Numbered from the stretch's first letter, positions 1 through 9,127 are shown. The stretch: DNA of 64,000 bases from Chryseobacterium sp. C-71 (GCF_020911865.1 NZ_CP087131.1:4092001-4156000), one strand, 5' to 3'. The notes: generated from the letters alone by a model not told the origin. Made by a program: numbers and translations.

Positions 1-2
1 TT

Positions 3-1394
3 GCTGCACCTCAAACAATCACATGTACTACAGCTCAGGTTACTTTAAATGCTTCGGCATCTGTAATTCCTGCAGGATCTACTATTGCTTGGACGACTAC
101 AGGTGGAAATATCGTATCAGGAGCAACGACTCTTACACCTGTCGTAAATGCTGCTGGAACATATACTTTAACAGTAACAAATAATACACAACCTGCCAAC
201 TTAACATGTACTTTTACTTCAGCAGTTACTGTGATAGAGGATAAAGTTCTGCCGATTGCAAATTTAACTTCAACTTTTCAACAAATTTGTCCGGGAGAAT
301 CTGTTACCTTAACGGCTTCGGGCGGTGCAACTTATAATTGGGGTAATGGTCTTCCTGGAAATGGAAACACACAAGTAGTTACTCCGGCTAGCAACACAAC
401 ATATACTGTATTTGCAGTAGGTGCGAATGGCTGTATTTCTGCAAATCCTGCAATAATTAATATTGTTGTAGGTCCGCCAACAGCAACATTATCTGCTTCA
501 AAAATTAAAATTTGTGCAGGTGAATCTGTTACTTTAACAGCTGGCGGAGGATTTACTTACAATTGGGTAGGTCTTACAGGAAATGGAAATACACAAATTG
601 TTACTCCTGCTGTTACCACGACTTATTCAGTATTTGCATTAGGTGGAAACGGCTGTGTGTCAAATACTCCGGCTACAGTTCAAATCGAGGTTGTACCTGC
701 AATTGTTTCAACATTAAAAGATGTGTATGCATGTGCTGGTGATACGGGAATTCTAGATGCCGGTGCAGGACCTAACTACACGTATCTTTGGAGCACGGGA
801 GCTACTACTCAGACGATTTCTACAAATATTCCTGGATCTTATTCCGTGACGATTGATAACGGAACATGTTCTAGATTGTTTACAGCACAATTAATTAATC
901 CGGATCTTCCTCAGTTCACCAATGTAGTATTTGAAAATAACGTTCTTACAATATCAGCTACCAATCCTACTGGCGGAACATTAGAGTATTCTATTGACGG
1001 AGGTATAACATGGCAATCTTCAAATATCTTTTATAATGTATTAAGTAATACTAATCTTACCTTAATGGTAAGAGTAAAAGATGCAAAATGTGGCAATACT
1101 TTGGAATTCTTTACTTTTGAAATGAGTAACGCAATTACTCCTAATAGTGATGGTGTCAATGATTTCATAGACTTTTCGGGAGTAAGTAATTATAAAAACT
1201 TTGCGGCATCTATTTTCGACAGATATGGAGCTGAATTATTTAAAGCAGATAAATCAAACGTAAAGTGGAATGGTTCTCTGAAAACCATCAATCTGCCAAC
1301 GGCAACCTATTGGTATAGAGTGCAGTGGGAGAATCCTGCAAGTAAAAAGCTAGAATTAAGATCCGGTTGGATTTTACTTAAAAATAGAAATTAA
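3..1394 (+). CDS. T9SS type B sorting domain protein (5' truncated by window edge)
   Basis: The reading frame is open from the first bases of the window, so the gene begins upstream and a GTG at 231 is only an internal codon. The visible part of about 463 residues is rich in Thr, Ser, Asn and Gly. It contains at least two repeated immunoglobulin-like units, each opening with an I-C-x-G-E-S-V-T-L-T-A motif and a Y-N-W motif, followed by a different unit with L-D-A-G-A-G. The last 85 residues carry the gliding-motility-associated C-terminal domain: TPNSDGVND, then IFDRYG, a W-N-G motif and ATYWYRV. This is the type B signal for secretion through the type IX system. The protein is therefore expected at the cell surface or outside the cell, as an adhesin-like or structural protein. 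Its C-terminal half closely resembles that of the next gene, so the two are tandem relatives. Confidence 0.85.
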   Translation, partial: AAPQTITCTTAQVTLNASASVIPAGSTIAWTTTGGNIVSGATTLTPVVNAAGTYTLTVTNNTQPANLTCTFTSAVTVIEDKVLPIANLTSTFQQICPGESVTLTASGGATYNWGNGLPGNGNTQVVTPASNTTYTVFAVGANGCISANPAIINIVVGPPTATLSASKIKICAGESVTLTAGGGFTYNWVGLTGNGNTQIVTPAVTTTYSVFALGGNGCVSNTPATVQIEVVPAIVSTLKDVYACAGDTGILDAGAGPNYTYLWSTGATTQTISTNIPGSYSVTIDNGTCSRLFTAQLINPDLPQFTNVVFENNVLTISATNPTGGTLEYSIDGGITWQSSNIFYNVLSNTNLTLMVRVKDAKCGNTLEFFTFEMSNAITPNSDGVNDFIDFSGVSNYKNFAASIFDRYGAELFKADKSNVKWNGSLKTINLPTATYWYRVQWENPASKKLELRSGWILLKNRN

Positions 1395-1427
1395 AAAAAG
1401 AGTCTCCTATTTGGGAGACTTTTTTTT
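1393..1427 (+). terminator. Rho-independent terminator
   Basis: Stem AGTCTCC (1401-1407) pairs with GGAGACT (1414-1420) around a six-base loop, followed by seven T. It sits directly after the stop codon of the first secreted-protein gene. Confidence 0.85.
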
Positions 1428-1472
1428 GTGTTAAAAATTTTAGTTATTTATGAAATTTGTTTAAAAAAAAAC

Positions 1473-1480
1473 TAAATTTG
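1473..1480 (+). promoter_or_regulatory. Bacteroidetes -7 promoter element
   Basis: TAAATTTG matches TAnnTTTG and lies 17 bases before the ATG at 1497. No TTG is seen at the usual -33 spacing, so support is partial. It implies that the second type B gene is transcribed separately from the first. Confidence 0.4.
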
Positions 1481-1496
1481 TTGAAACAAAATTATT

Positions 1497-3851
1497 ATGA
1501 AGAGATATATACTGTTGTTTTCATTATTACTCATCAGTACTTTTTCTTTTGCGCAGACTAAAACAGAAAAGCAAAAAAGAATAGAATTAACAAAAAATTC
1601 AAAACCTTCTCCATCAGCCAAAGCTGGTGATTTGATCGATGTAAATGTGCCTCCTTATCCAGCATCTACTTACACTCCCGCACAACTCGTTATAGATGTT
1701 TTGGTGGGAACTACATCGAATTGTGGAACACCAAATATAACAAATGTTTCAATTTCGCCTAACCAACCTGTAACTAATAATGAAAGGTTTTGGGGATATT
1801 TTAATAAAGGTACCTCGAATTTTCCTTTTGCTGAAGGTATTGTATTAACAACAGGTACAGCACGTTTGGCAGGGAATAACCCTGAAGGACAACTTGGAGT
1901 TAATCTTACTACGGGTAGTGATCCCGATTTAGAAACGGCTTTAGCAGGTAGTACACTTAATTTAGAAGATGCGGTTATCTTAGAGTTTGATTTTGTCCCA
2001 ACGAGTACACAGATGAAATTTAATTATATTTTTGCTTCGGAAGAGTATGATGGCGGATTTCCTTGTTCTGGGTATGAGGATGCATTTGCTCTTCTTCTGA
2101 AACCGAATACACCTGGAAGTACGTATACGAATCTTGCTGTATTACCAGGAGGTGCAGGACTTGTTACAGCTACTAATATTGTTCCTGCAAGTTTTTCTTG
2201 TGGTCCTATTAATGCACAATATTATGAGACGTCATCGCCTGTTAATCAAACAAACCTATTTGGAAGAACAGTCCCTTTAACAGCAATAGGAACGGTAATA
2301 CCAGGACAATCTTATCATATTAAGATGGTAATGGCTGATGATAATGACGGAACTCATGATTCTGCTGTATTCTTAGAAGCAGGATCATTCGATATAGGAG
2401 TAAAATTATTAGATCCTGCAGGCGCAACATTACCTGAAGAAATCAATGTCTGTGACAACGTTCCACAGTTAATTACAGCTTCTACCAGTGGTCCAAATTT
2501 ATTATATCAATGGTTTTTCAACGGTACTGCTATACCTGGAGCAAATACAAATGCAATTACGGCAATACAGCCAGGAAATTACAAAATCGAAGTAAGTGTA
2601 CCGGGAAATCCTTGTCCGGGATCAGCCACGATAAAAATTAATGGTGGATTTACACCATTAGCACAAGATGCTACTTTCTTATTGTGTAGCACACCAGACA
2701 TTACTACATTTGACTTAAATAATGCAAAACCACTGATAAGCCCTACACCTAATGCGACTTTTAGATTCTATGAAGATCAGGCAGATGCTGCAGCTCAGAA
2801 TGGAGATTTTATCACAAATGTTGCAAACTACAATGGTGCAGATGGTCAGATTTTATATGTGGTAGTATCAGACGGTGGTTTCTGTAGCAAAACAATAGAG
2901 TTGACTTTGCAGAAAGAGGTTACTCCAATCGCAGGAATTACCCCTTCAAGAATTAGAGTTTGCCCGGGAGAAACAGTTACGCTTACAGCTAATGGTGGTG
3001 TTACTTATTTGTGGGATAACTTCCCAGGAAACGGAAACACACAAACTGTTACTGTTAATCAAACGACCACATTTACGGTATATGCTATTGGGGCGAAAGG
3101 TTGTAAATCACTATTGCCGGCAAAAATCACTGTAGAGACTGTTGCACCCATTACCACACCATTGCTGGATGTTGAAATGTGTGTAGGTGATACTATTCTT
3201 TTAGATGCAGGTGCAGGAACTAACTATTCTTATTTATGGAATACTGGTGCAGAAACTCAAACTATTACAGCAACTCAGTTAGGAGTTTACACCGTAAAAA
3301 TCAATAATGGAATTTGTGAAGAAGTATTCACTGTGAAAGTTCACGGTGCAGCTTCGCCTTTCTTTACGAATTTAAGCTATGAAAATGGTACATTAACAGC
3401 TATTGCAACGAACCCTTCAATTAATAATATATTTGGAACCTTAGAATATTCTGTTGACGGAATCAATTGGCAAGAGTCAAATGTATTTACAAATCTTACA
3501 GATAATACGACTTACAATGTTCAGGTAAGAATTAAAGGGACAACTTGCTATGGTTCAGTTGAGTTCTTTACACTTGAAATTAATAATGTAATTACTCCAA
3601 ATCAGGATGGTGTGAATGATGTTTTAGATCTTAGTAATCTAAGAGATTTCAATAATTTCACAGGATCGATTTATGACAGATATGGCGTAGAAATATTCAA
3701 ATTCTCAAAAGAAAGACCAATTTGGGACGGTACCTTAGCAGGTAAAAGATTGCCGACAGCAACTTATTGGTACAAATTCAACTTCGAATACAAGAAGTCG
3801 AAAGTACAAATGAACAGAGCCGGATGGATTATGTTGAAAAACAGAGAATAA
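1497..3851 (+). CDS. Choice-of-anchor L domain protein with T9SS type B sorting domain
   Basis: The 784-residue protein starts with a typical signal peptide (MKRYILLFSLLLI...FAQ). Residues of about 60-300 match the choice-of-anchor L domain, with the FASEEYD motif, an acidic D-D-N-D-G-T-H-D segment and a cysteine pair. This domain occurs in large exported Bacteroidetes proteins of unknown binding target. Immunoglobulin-like units follow, and the last 85 residues are a type B sorting domain (TPNQDGVND, IYDRYG, W-D-G, ATYWYKF). The C-terminal 450 residues repeat the plan of the preceding protein, including the V-C-P-G-E-T-V-T-L-T-A and L-D-A-G-A-G units, while the N-terminal domain differs. It is probably secreted and surface-attached; the ligand cannot be told from sequence. 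Confidence 0.88.
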   Translation: MKRYILLFSLLLISTFSFAQTKTEKQKRIELTKNSKPSPSAKAGDLIDVNVPPYPASTYTPAQLVIDVLVGTTSNCGTPNITNVSISPNQPVTNNERFWGYFNKGTSNFPFAEGIVLTTGTARLAGNNPEGQLGVNLTTGSDPDLETALAGSTLNLEDAVILEFDFVPTSTQMKFNYIFASEEYDGGFPCSGYEDAFALLLKPNTPGSTYTNLAVLPGGAGLVTATNIVPASFSCGPINAQYYETSSPVNQTNLFGRTVPLTAIGTVIPGQSYHIKMVMADDNDGTHDSAVFLEAGSFDIGVKLLDPAGATLPEEINVCDNVPQLITASTSGPNLLYQWFFNGTAIPGANTNAITAIQPGNYKIEVSVPGNPCPGSATIKINGGFTPLAQDATFLLCSTPDITTFDLNNAKPLISPTPNATFRFYEDQADAAAQNGDFITNVANYNGADGQILYVVVSDGGFCSKTIELTLQKEVTPIAGITPSRIRVCPGETVTLTANGGVTYLWDNFPGNGNTQTVTVNQTTTFTVYAIGAKGCKSLLPAKITVETVAPITTPLLDVEMCVGDTILLDAGAGTNYSYLWNTGAETQTITATQLGVYTVKINNGICEEVFTVKVHGAASPFFTNLSYENGTLTAIATNPSINNIFGTLEYSVDGINWQESNVFTNLTDNTTYNVQVRIKGTTCYGSVEFFTLEINNVITPNQDGVNDVLDLSNLRDFNNFTGSIYDRYGVEIFKFSKERPIWDGTLAGKRLPTATYWYKFNFEYKKSKVQMNRAGWIMLKNRE

Positions 3852-3870
3852 TCTTAAATTAAATATAATA

Positions 3871-3908
3871 AAATAGCCTTTCAAATTTGAAAGGCTATTT
3901 TATTTTTT
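3871..3908. terminator. Bidirectional terminator between convergent genes
   Basis: A perfect 30-bp palindrome (3871-3900) built from half-site AAATAGCCTTTCAAA and its inverse, followed by a T-rich run on the plus strand and bordered by an A-rich stretch on the other side. It can serve the type B gene on the plus strand and rsmA on the minus strand. Confidence 0.8.
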
Positions 3909-3935
3909 GATGTATATTGAAAACGTTCGAAATTT

Positions 3936-4706
3936 TTACATATTCTCTTTCCAGAGTTGTGTAAAATGAATAAAATCCTCAACGCTCAATTCTTCGGCTC
4001 TTTTGTCCATAAATTCGTGAGTTTTTAATGCTTCAGGAATGTTCATAACTTTCCAAGAGTTAGAGAGCTTTTTTCTTCTTTGTCCAAAACCGGCCTTCAC
4101 GATTTGCTTAAAAAGAACTTCATTTCCTACGAGACCCTCTTTCGGATTTCTGGTTAGTCTGATAACTCCGGATTTCACTTTTGGCGGCGGATTAAATACA
4201 TTTTCATGAACTGTAAAAAGATATTTTACATCATAATAAGCCTGTACCAAAACAGATAAAATTCCGTAATCTTTCGTTCTCGGAACTGCTGCAGTTCTTT
4301 CTGCAACCTCTTTCTGGAACATCCCAACCATTTCCGGAACTATTTGATAATAATCAATAATTTTAAATAAAATCTGTGACGAAATATTATACGGGAAATT
4401 ACCAATAATGGCAATTTGCTCCTCGTTGATAAAATTAAAATCTTGCTTCAGGAAATCTCCTACAAAAGTTTCTTCGGTAGCTTTAGCATAGTTTTTTTTT
4501 AGATAATCTATAGATTCAGTATCAATTTCTGCCAGATAAATTTTTTGCTCTTTTTCCAGAAGATATTTGGTCAGCACACCCATTCCCGGGCCTATTTCCA
4601 TGACGTTGTTGTAGTTTTCGTAGCTTAAGCCTTCTACAATGTTTTTTGCGATGTTTTCATCAGTCAAAAAGTGTTGACCCAGATGTTTTTTTGCTCTTAC
4701 ACTCAA
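3936..4706 (-). CDS. rsmA: 16S rRNA (adenine1518-N6/adenine1519-N6)-dimethyltransferase RsmA (KsgA)
   Basis: RsmA transfers four methyl groups from S-adenosylmethionine to two adjacent adenines in the 3' terminal helix of 16S rRNA, a late step in 30S subunit assembly. The 256-residue protein has the usual family length. Visible motifs are KKHLGQHFL at residues 6-14, the SAM-binding EIGPGMGVL at 37-45, and the catalytic NFPY at 103-106 (the N-x-P-Y motif of adenine-N6 methylases). The start is a TTG: an in-frame TAA lies two codons upstream and no ATG is available before the conserved KKHLGQ segment. It points away from ftsX, with which it shares a 92-bp divergent region, and converges on the upstream secreted-protein gene. 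Confidence 0.95.
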   Translation of the reverse strand: MSVRAKKHLGQHFLTDENIAKNIVEGLSYENYNNVMEIGPGMGVLTKYLLEKEQKIYLAEIDTESIDYLKKNYAKATEETFVGDFLKQDFNFINEEQIAIIGNFPYNISSQILFKIIDYYQIVPEMVGMFQKEVAERTAAVPRTKDYGILSVLVQAYYDVKYLFTVHENVFNPPPKVKSGVIRLTRNPKEGLVGNEVLFKQIVKAGFGQRRKKLSNSWKVMNIPEALKTHEFMDKRAEELSVEDFIHFTQLWKENM

Positions 4707-4798
4707 AGTTTATTTATGATTTCGTTAACAATGATTTTCTCTTATTCGTTCCAAATTTCGGTAGAATTTTTCTATTTTAGCCAAAAATTTTAATATTA

Positions 4799-5695
4799 AT
4801 GGCGAAATCTGTAGAAGAGTTTAATAAGAAAAGGCTTCGGTCTAGCAATATTACTGTAGTAATAAGTATTGCCTTAGTGTTATTTTTGCTGGGATTAATG
4901 GGCTTAATTCTAATTAATGCACAAAAATATTCTGATTATTTAAAAGAGCAACTTGTTGTAAATGCGTACTTTGACGAAAATTACGACGATAAAGATTCTG
5001 CTAAAATAGCAAAACAGGAAGCGGTTGCCGTAGAAGTTATCAACGGGATGGAATCTGTAAAACGTACGAAATATATTTCTAAAAAAATGGCTACAGCTGA
5101 AGCCAAAAAAAGTTTAGGGATAGATACAGAAGCACTTTTTGACGAAGATATTTATCCGGCTTCTGTGGAAGTAGCATTAAAACCGGAGTATACAGATTCA
5201 ACTAAAATTGGAGCAGTTCTTACGCAAATCAAATCAGTTCCAGGAATTATCGACGTAAAAAACGATTCAGATTCTCAAAAGATATACGATAAATTAAATA
5301 AGATTTTAAAGTGGATCTTAGCGTTTTGTGTACTGTTTTTAGTTCTTGCCATTGTTTTAATTAACAACTCAATCAGACTAAAAGTATTCTCAAAAAGATT
5401 TATAATCAAAACTATGCAGTTGGTAGGAGCAAAAAGAAGATTTATTTTGACACCGTTTATCAAAGAAGCGTTAATTCTTGGTTTGTTGGGTGCAGTATTG
5501 GCTCTTATAGCTTTGTCAGGACTTTGGTATTACTTTACAACTACTATAAAAACTCCTTTTGTACAAGACACCAACCAATATTTCTGGTTAGTTCTTTTAA
5601 TATTTGGAGTTGGTATTTTCATTACAATATTAAGTACAATCGTTGCAACATGGAGGTTCTTGAGATCAAATGTTGACGACTTATATTATTCTTAA
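4799..5695 (+). CDS. ftsX: Cell division protein FtsX (permease-like)
   Basis: FtsX is the membrane subunit of the FtsE-FtsX complex, an ABC-type machine that controls peptidoglycan hydrolases at the division site. The 298-residue protein has the expected plan: a cytoplasmic N-terminus, one membrane segment at about 20-41, an extracytoplasmic domain at about 45-165, and three further membrane segments near 170-190, 222-245 and 262-286, with the conserved M-x-L-V-G-A loop near residue 206. FtsE is not encoded in this window, so the pair is split here. The next gene, a DUF3098 protein, starts three bases after the stop codon, so the two form an operon. Confidence 0.9.
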   Translation: MAKSVEEFNKKRLRSSNITVVISIALVLFLLGLMGLILINAQKYSDYLKEQLVVNAYFDENYDDKDSAKIAKQEAVAVEVINGMESVKRTKYISKKMATAEAKKSLGIDTEALFDEDIYPASVEVALKPEYTDSTKIGAVLTQIKSVPGIIDVKNDSDSQKIYDKLNKILKWILAFCVLFLVLAIVLINNSIRLKVFSKRFIIKTMQLVGAKRRFILTPFIKEALILGLLGAVLALIALSGLWYYFTTTIKTPFVQDTNQYFWLVLLIFGVGIFITILSTIVATWRFLRSNVDDLYYS

Positions 5696-5698
5696 AAA

Positions 5699-5998
5699 AT
5701 GGGCAAAAAAACACATAAATTTTCCGCATCAGATTTTGGTACGGAAACAGAAGTTTCAAAAGAACAAACATTCTACTTCGGAAAAGAAAATTACAAATGG
5801 ATGCTGATTGGTTTAGCTTGTATCGTTGTAGGATTTCTTTTAATGATGGGGCCAGACGCCAACACTGTTGACGGAAAACTAGACCCGAACGTATGGAACG
5901 ACGATATTTTTTCTATCAGAAGAATCAGAATTGCACCTCTACTTATCGTGATAGGTTTTGTAATCGAAGTATATGCAATCTTGAAAAGAAAGAAATAA
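5699..5998 (+). CDS. DUF3098 family small membrane protein
   Basis: A 99-residue protein with a hydrophilic N-terminus and two membrane segments (about 35-53 and 78-95). Between them is a D-P-N-V-W-N-D-D-I-F-S motif followed by R-R-I-R-I-A-P, characteristic of DUF3098, a family confined to Bacteroidetes. Its function is unknown. It starts three bases after the ftsX stop codon, so it is co-transcribed with ftsX and may act with the division complex; that is inference from position only. A terminator follows at 6025. Confidence 0.85.
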   Translation: MGKKTHKFSASDFGTETEVSKEQTFYFGKENYKWMLIGLACIVVGFLLMMGPDANTVDGKLDPNVWNDDIFSIRRIRIAPLLIVIGFVIEVYAILKRKK

Positions 5999-6024
5999 AA
6001 AATCAGTTAAAAAGATTTAATTAC

Positions 6025-6054
6025 AAAAGTCGGTTGCTTTGCAATTGACTTTTT
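6025..6054 (+). terminator. Rho-independent terminator after the ftsX operon
   Basis: A 13-bp stem (6025-6037 with 6041-6053, two G-T pairs) around loop TTT, ending in a T run. It separates ftsX-DUF3098 from uppP. Confidence 0.7.
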
Positions 6055-6083
6055 GTATAAATTAAAAACACTAACAGTAATAT

Positions 6084-6111
6084 TAATCATTACCAATTAC
6101 CCATTACTCAT
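6084..6111 (+). repeat. Degenerate heptamer array upstream of uppP
   Basis: Four successive seven-base units TAATCAT, TACCAAT, TACCCAT and TACTCAT end five bases before the uppP ATG. One of several arrays in the window that share a seven-base period but not a unit sequence. Confidence 0.6.
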
Positions 6112-6116
6112 AAATT

Positions 6117-6935
6117 ATGGATTTAATTAAAGCAATCATCATTGCGATTGTAGAAGGACTTACAGAATATTTACCCATTTCATCAACAGCTCACATGGGT
6201 TTTGCAGCCAGTCTGATGGGTTTAGAAGAAACAGAATTTTTAAAAATGTTTCAGGTTTCCATACAGTTTGGGGCAATTTTATCAGTTGTGGTAGCCTATT
6301 GGAAAAAGTTTTTTGATCTGAAGAATCTTCAGTTTTACTTTAAATTAGGTTTTGCTGTAATTCCCGCTTTGGCTTTAGGGTATATTTTTGATGATAAAAT
6401 TGAGGCAGTTTTGGGAAATCAGATTGCCATTTCTTCAGTTTTGGTTTTGGGAGGGATCGTTTTACTTTTTGCGGACAAATGGTTTAAGAATCCTGTCATT
6501 CACGACGAAAAAGAATTATCTATAAAAAAAGCAGTAATCATCGGCTTTTGGCAATGTCTAGCAATGATGCCTGGAACAAGTAGAAGTGCGGCTTCAATTA
6601 TCGGTGGGATGACGCAGGGTCTGACAAGAAAGGCAGCAGCAGAATTTTCATTTTTCCTTGCTGTACCTACGATGTTGGCGGTTACAGTATATTCGGTTTT
6701 TGTAAAAACCTGGGGTAAAGAAACAGCAAATCCTATGAAAGGTTACGAGATGATTTTTTCATCACAAGATCACATCATGATTTTCATTGTTGGGAATGTT
6801 GTAGCATTCATTGTTGCATTGATCGCAATCAAAGCATTTATCGGAGTACTAAACAAGTACGGTTTCAAACCTTGGGGCTGGTACAGAATTATTGTAGGAA
6901 TTGCTTTGTTGGTTTATTTCTATTGGTTCAAATAA
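6117..6935 (+). CDS. uppP: Undecaprenyl-diphosphate phosphatase UppP (BacA)
   Basis: UppP dephosphorylates undecaprenyl diphosphate on the outer face of the inner membrane, recycling the lipid carrier for peptidoglycan and other cell-wall polymers; high expression gives bacitracin resistance. The 272-residue protein is an all-membrane protein of family-typical length. The two diagnostic motifs are present: EGLTEYLPISSTAH at residues 13-26, and PGTSRSA near 152-158, which together form the active site. It lies between the ftsX operon terminator and truB, an order frequent in Flavobacteriia, and is preceded immediately by a heptamer array. Confidence 0.95.
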   Translation: MDLIKAIIIAIVEGLTEYLPISSTAHMGFAASLMGLEETEFLKMFQVSIQFGAILSVVVAYWKKFFDLKNLQFYFKLGFAVIPALALGYIFDDKIEAVLGNQIAISSVLVLGGIVLLFADKWFKNPVIHDEKELSIKKAVIIGFWQCLAMMPGTSRSAASIIGGMTQGLTRKAAAEFSFFLAVPTMLAVTVYSVFVKTWGKETANPMKGYEMIFSSQDHIMIFIVGNVVAFIVALIAIKAFIGVLNKYGFKPWGWYRIIVGIALLVYFYWFK

Positions 6936-6963
6936 TATTATTCATTAATAATTGCTGATTTTT

Positions 6964-7045
6964 GGGCAGCTATTTCCGCCTTCCACTCCCGCTTTTTTGC
7001 CTCCGCTTCGCTCCGGCAAAAAGAGCTCCGTTCAAACCTAACGTA
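6964..7045 (+). repeat. Dispersed AGCTATTTCC-type intergenic element, copy A
   Basis: Begins GGGCAGCTATTTCCGCC and contains a long hairpin in which CTTTTTTGCC and GGCAAAAAGAG enclose a TCCGCTTCGCTCC loop, ending with GTTCAAACCTAA. Related elements with the same order of blocks occur at 19083-19177 (inverted) and 34756-34834. A 63-codon minus-strand frame across it is considered spurious. Confidence 0.65.
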
Positions 7046-7143
7046 GTGGTTCGATGGTTCAGATTGAAAATAAATAAAAATATCATCAAGTCGGGCTGCG
7101 AGAGATTCAACGCAAAAAAACTGAACCAATTTGCTAATTAATC

Positions 7144-7177
7144 AACTGTAAACTGTATAACTTTCAACTCAACAACT
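7144..7177 (+). repeat. Degenerate AACT array before truB
   Basis: The word AACT recurs five times at steps of 7, 8, 7 and 8 bases, ending four bases before the truB ATG. A looser member of the seven-base-period arrays. Confidence 0.35.
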
Positions 7178-7181
7178 AAAA

Positions 7182-7880
7182 ATGACAGCAGAACAGCTTC
7201 TCGAAGGACATATCTTCCTTTTAGACAAACCTCTGGATTGGACTTCTTTTCAGGCGGTCAATAAAATGAAATACAAACTCAAAAGCGAGTTTGGTCTTCC
7301 GAAAAAATTTAAAATCGGTCATGCAGGAACCTTAGATCCGAGAGCGACAGGTCTTTTGATTGTTTGCACGGGTAAATTCACCAAAAAAATCCCTGAGATA
7401 CAAGATGCTCCAAAAGAATATTGGACGGAAATTAAAATCGGAGTTCAGACAGAATCTTACGACACCGAAAAACCTGAGATTCTTCAGCAAGATATTGCTC
7501 ATATTACAGAAGAGGATGTAAAGGAAGCTTTAGAGAAATTTTTAGGAGAAATTGAACAGAAACCACCTATTTTTTCAGCCATAAAAATAGATGGAAAAAG
7601 AGCTTACGACATGGCGAGAGCAGGGCAGGAGGTTGAGATGAAATCAAGAAAAACAACCATTACTTATATAAAAGATGTGGAAATCAATTTTCCGTTGGTG
7701 AGTTTTACAGTTGGCTGTTCGAAGGGAACATATATCAGAAGTTTAGCGCACGATATTGGTCAGAAATTGGGAGTTGGCGCATATTTAACCCAATTAAGAC
7801 GAACAAAAATAGGCGACTACAACGTTGAACATGCAACCAGTGATTTTTTAGAAAACGACTACAGATTTGAGAATTTATAA
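7182..7880 (+). CDS. truB: tRNA pseudouridine(55) synthase TruB
   Basis: TruB converts uridine 55 in the T-loop of tRNAs to pseudouridine. The 232-residue protein is short compared with the E. coli enzyme because the C-terminal PUA domain is missing, which is common in Bacteroidetes. The catalytic motif GHAGTLDPRATG lies at residues 46-57 with the nucleophilic Asp at 52; the later C-S-K-G-T-Y-I-R-S-L-A-H-D-I-G motif is also present. It follows uppP by about 250 bp, but a dispersed repeat lies between, so co-transcription is uncertain. The remains of an outer-membrane gene follow. Confidence 0.95.
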   Translation: MTAEQLLEGHIFLLDKPLDWTSFQAVNKMKYKLKSEFGLPKKFKIGHAGTLDPRATGLLIVCTGKFTKKIPEIQDAPKEYWTEIKIGVQTESYDTEKPEILQQDIAHITEEDVKEALEKFLGEIEQKPPIFSAIKIDGKRAYDMARAGQEVEMKSRKTTITYIKDVEINFPLVSFTVGCSKGTYIRSLAHDIGQKLGVGAYLTQLRRTKIGDYNVEHATSDFLENDYRFENL

Positions 7881-7881
7881 T

Positions 7882-8222
7882 AAGAAATTTATTTTTAGTA
7901 TCATCTTAATGATTTATTTACAGTTATTTTCACAAATAGATCTCCCAAAAACCGAAAATGGATTTCTATTTTAATTCTAATTTGAATGTGGGTTATAATT
8001 TAGGAAACAGAATTAAAGAAAATCAAAACAAAGATTCTTAAGATTATCAGCAGAATGTTGCACCTTTTCTGCCAAATGATTTTACTTACGAAATCTCAGC
8101 AATAGGAGGTTACAATTTTCTTCCTAACTTTGCAATCTCCAACATGGGTGCTGTATTTATAGGAATCAGTTATGGAATTACTATTTTTAGTAATAAAAAT
8201 TACACAATAGAAGAAATAGAAT
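7882..8222 (+). pseudogene. Decayed outer-membrane protein gene fragment
   Basis: This 340-bp stretch between truB and rluF is not empty. Frame 1 from 7882 reads K-K-F-I-F-S-I-I-L-M-I-Y-L-Q-L-F-S-Q, a plausible signal peptide, then reaches a stop near 7972. Another frame continues with D-F-Y-F-N-S-N-L-N-V-G-Y-N-L-G-N-R to a stop near 8040, and a later segment reads F-T-Y-E-I-S-A-I-G-G-Y-N-F-L-P-N-F-A-I and G-I-S-Y-G-I, typical of beta-barrel strands in small flavobacterial outer-membrane proteins. The pieces fit one gene broken by frameshifts, stops and deletions. The parent family cannot be named. The last codons run into the rluF start. Confidence 0.45.
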
Positions 8223-8945
8223 ATGGAAAAGACACGTATCAATAAATACCTTTCGGAAGTTGGTTTCTGCTCAAGAAGAGCAGCAGATAAGCTTTTGGAG
8301 GAAGGAAGAATAAAAATCAACGGTAAAGTTCCTGAATTGGGAACTAAGGTTTCTGATGAAGATGTAGTAGAAGTTGACGGAAAACCCATTCGTGAAAATG
8401 ACGAAAGCCCTATTTATATAGCTTTCAACAAACCTGTTGGAATAGTTTGTACTACAGATACAAAGCGTGAGATTGATAATATTATTGAATACATCAACCA
8501 TCCGAAAAGAATTTTCCCCATCGGAAGATTAGATAAACCGAGTGAGGGTTTGATTTTACTGACCAACGACGGTGATATTGTCAACAAAATTCTGAGAGGA
8601 AAAAACAACCACGAAAAAGAATATCTGGTAAGAGTTGATAAACCTTTGAACTCAAAGTTTCTCGAAAAAATGCGAAATGGTGTTCCAATCTTGGATACCG
8701 TTACCAAAAAGTGTGAAGTTGAGAGAATTGATGATATGACTTTTCGAATTGTTTTGACGCAAGGTCTTAACAGACAGATCAGAAGAATGTGTGAATTTCT
8801 AGGCTATGAGGTGAAAAAACTAAAGCGTATAAGAATTATGAATATCAAATTAGATATGCCTTTGGGGAAATGGAGAGATTTGACCGCAGAAGAACTGTCC
8901 GAACTAAATATGATGCTTGATGGCTCGTCAAAAACGTTTGACTAA
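8223..8945 (+). CDS. rluF: 23S rRNA pseudouridine(2604) synthase RluF
   Basis: A 240-residue pseudouridine synthase of the RsuA/RluB/RluF family. The N-terminal S4 RNA-binding domain spans about residues 1-60 ([15 protein letters not shown]). The catalytic motif GRLDKPSEG holds the nucleophilic Asp near residue 104, and the C-terminal [11 protein letters not shown] motif is intact. Two stretches, N-K-P-V-G-I-V with [12 protein letters not shown] and [10 protein letters not shown], match my recollection of E. coli RluF better than RluB or RluE, so RluF is preferred. A terminator hairpin lies about 150 bp downstream. Confidence 0.85.
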   Translation: MEKTRINKYLSEVGFCSRRAADKLLEEGRIKINGKVPELGTKVSDEDVVEVDGKPIRENDESPIYIAFNKPVGIVCTTDTKREIDNIIEYINHPKRIFPIGRLDKPSEGLILLTNDGDIVNKILRGKNNHEKEYLVRVDKPLNSKFLEKMRNGVPILDTVTKKCEVERIDDMTFRIVLTQGLNRQIRRMCEFLGYEVKKLKRIRIMNIKLDMPLGKWRDLTAEELSELNMMLDGSSKTFD

Positions 8946-9091
8946 ATAGATTTTCAAATAAATTTTAAATTCGGAATAAAAATTAATAATGCAATACAAT
9001 TCTTTTTATAGTGATTTTTTTCGTGTATGACCATGAAATATTGATTAATAAATTGGTATTTTTAATTTTATCGTAAATAGATGCTGTAACC

Positions 9092-9127
9092 GTAAACCGT
9101 TATTTTTTAACGGTTTATGTTTTTTTT
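9092..9127 (+). terminator. Rho-independent terminator
   Basis: AAACCGTTA (9094-9102) pairs with TAACGGTTT (9108-9116) and is followed by a long T run. It ends the rluF transcript and insulates the next operon. Confidence 0.7.

Noticed and set aside
6938..7129. 63-codon minus-strand open frame
   Set aside because: It lies entirely in a dispersed intergenic repeat, with no signal peptide or known motif.
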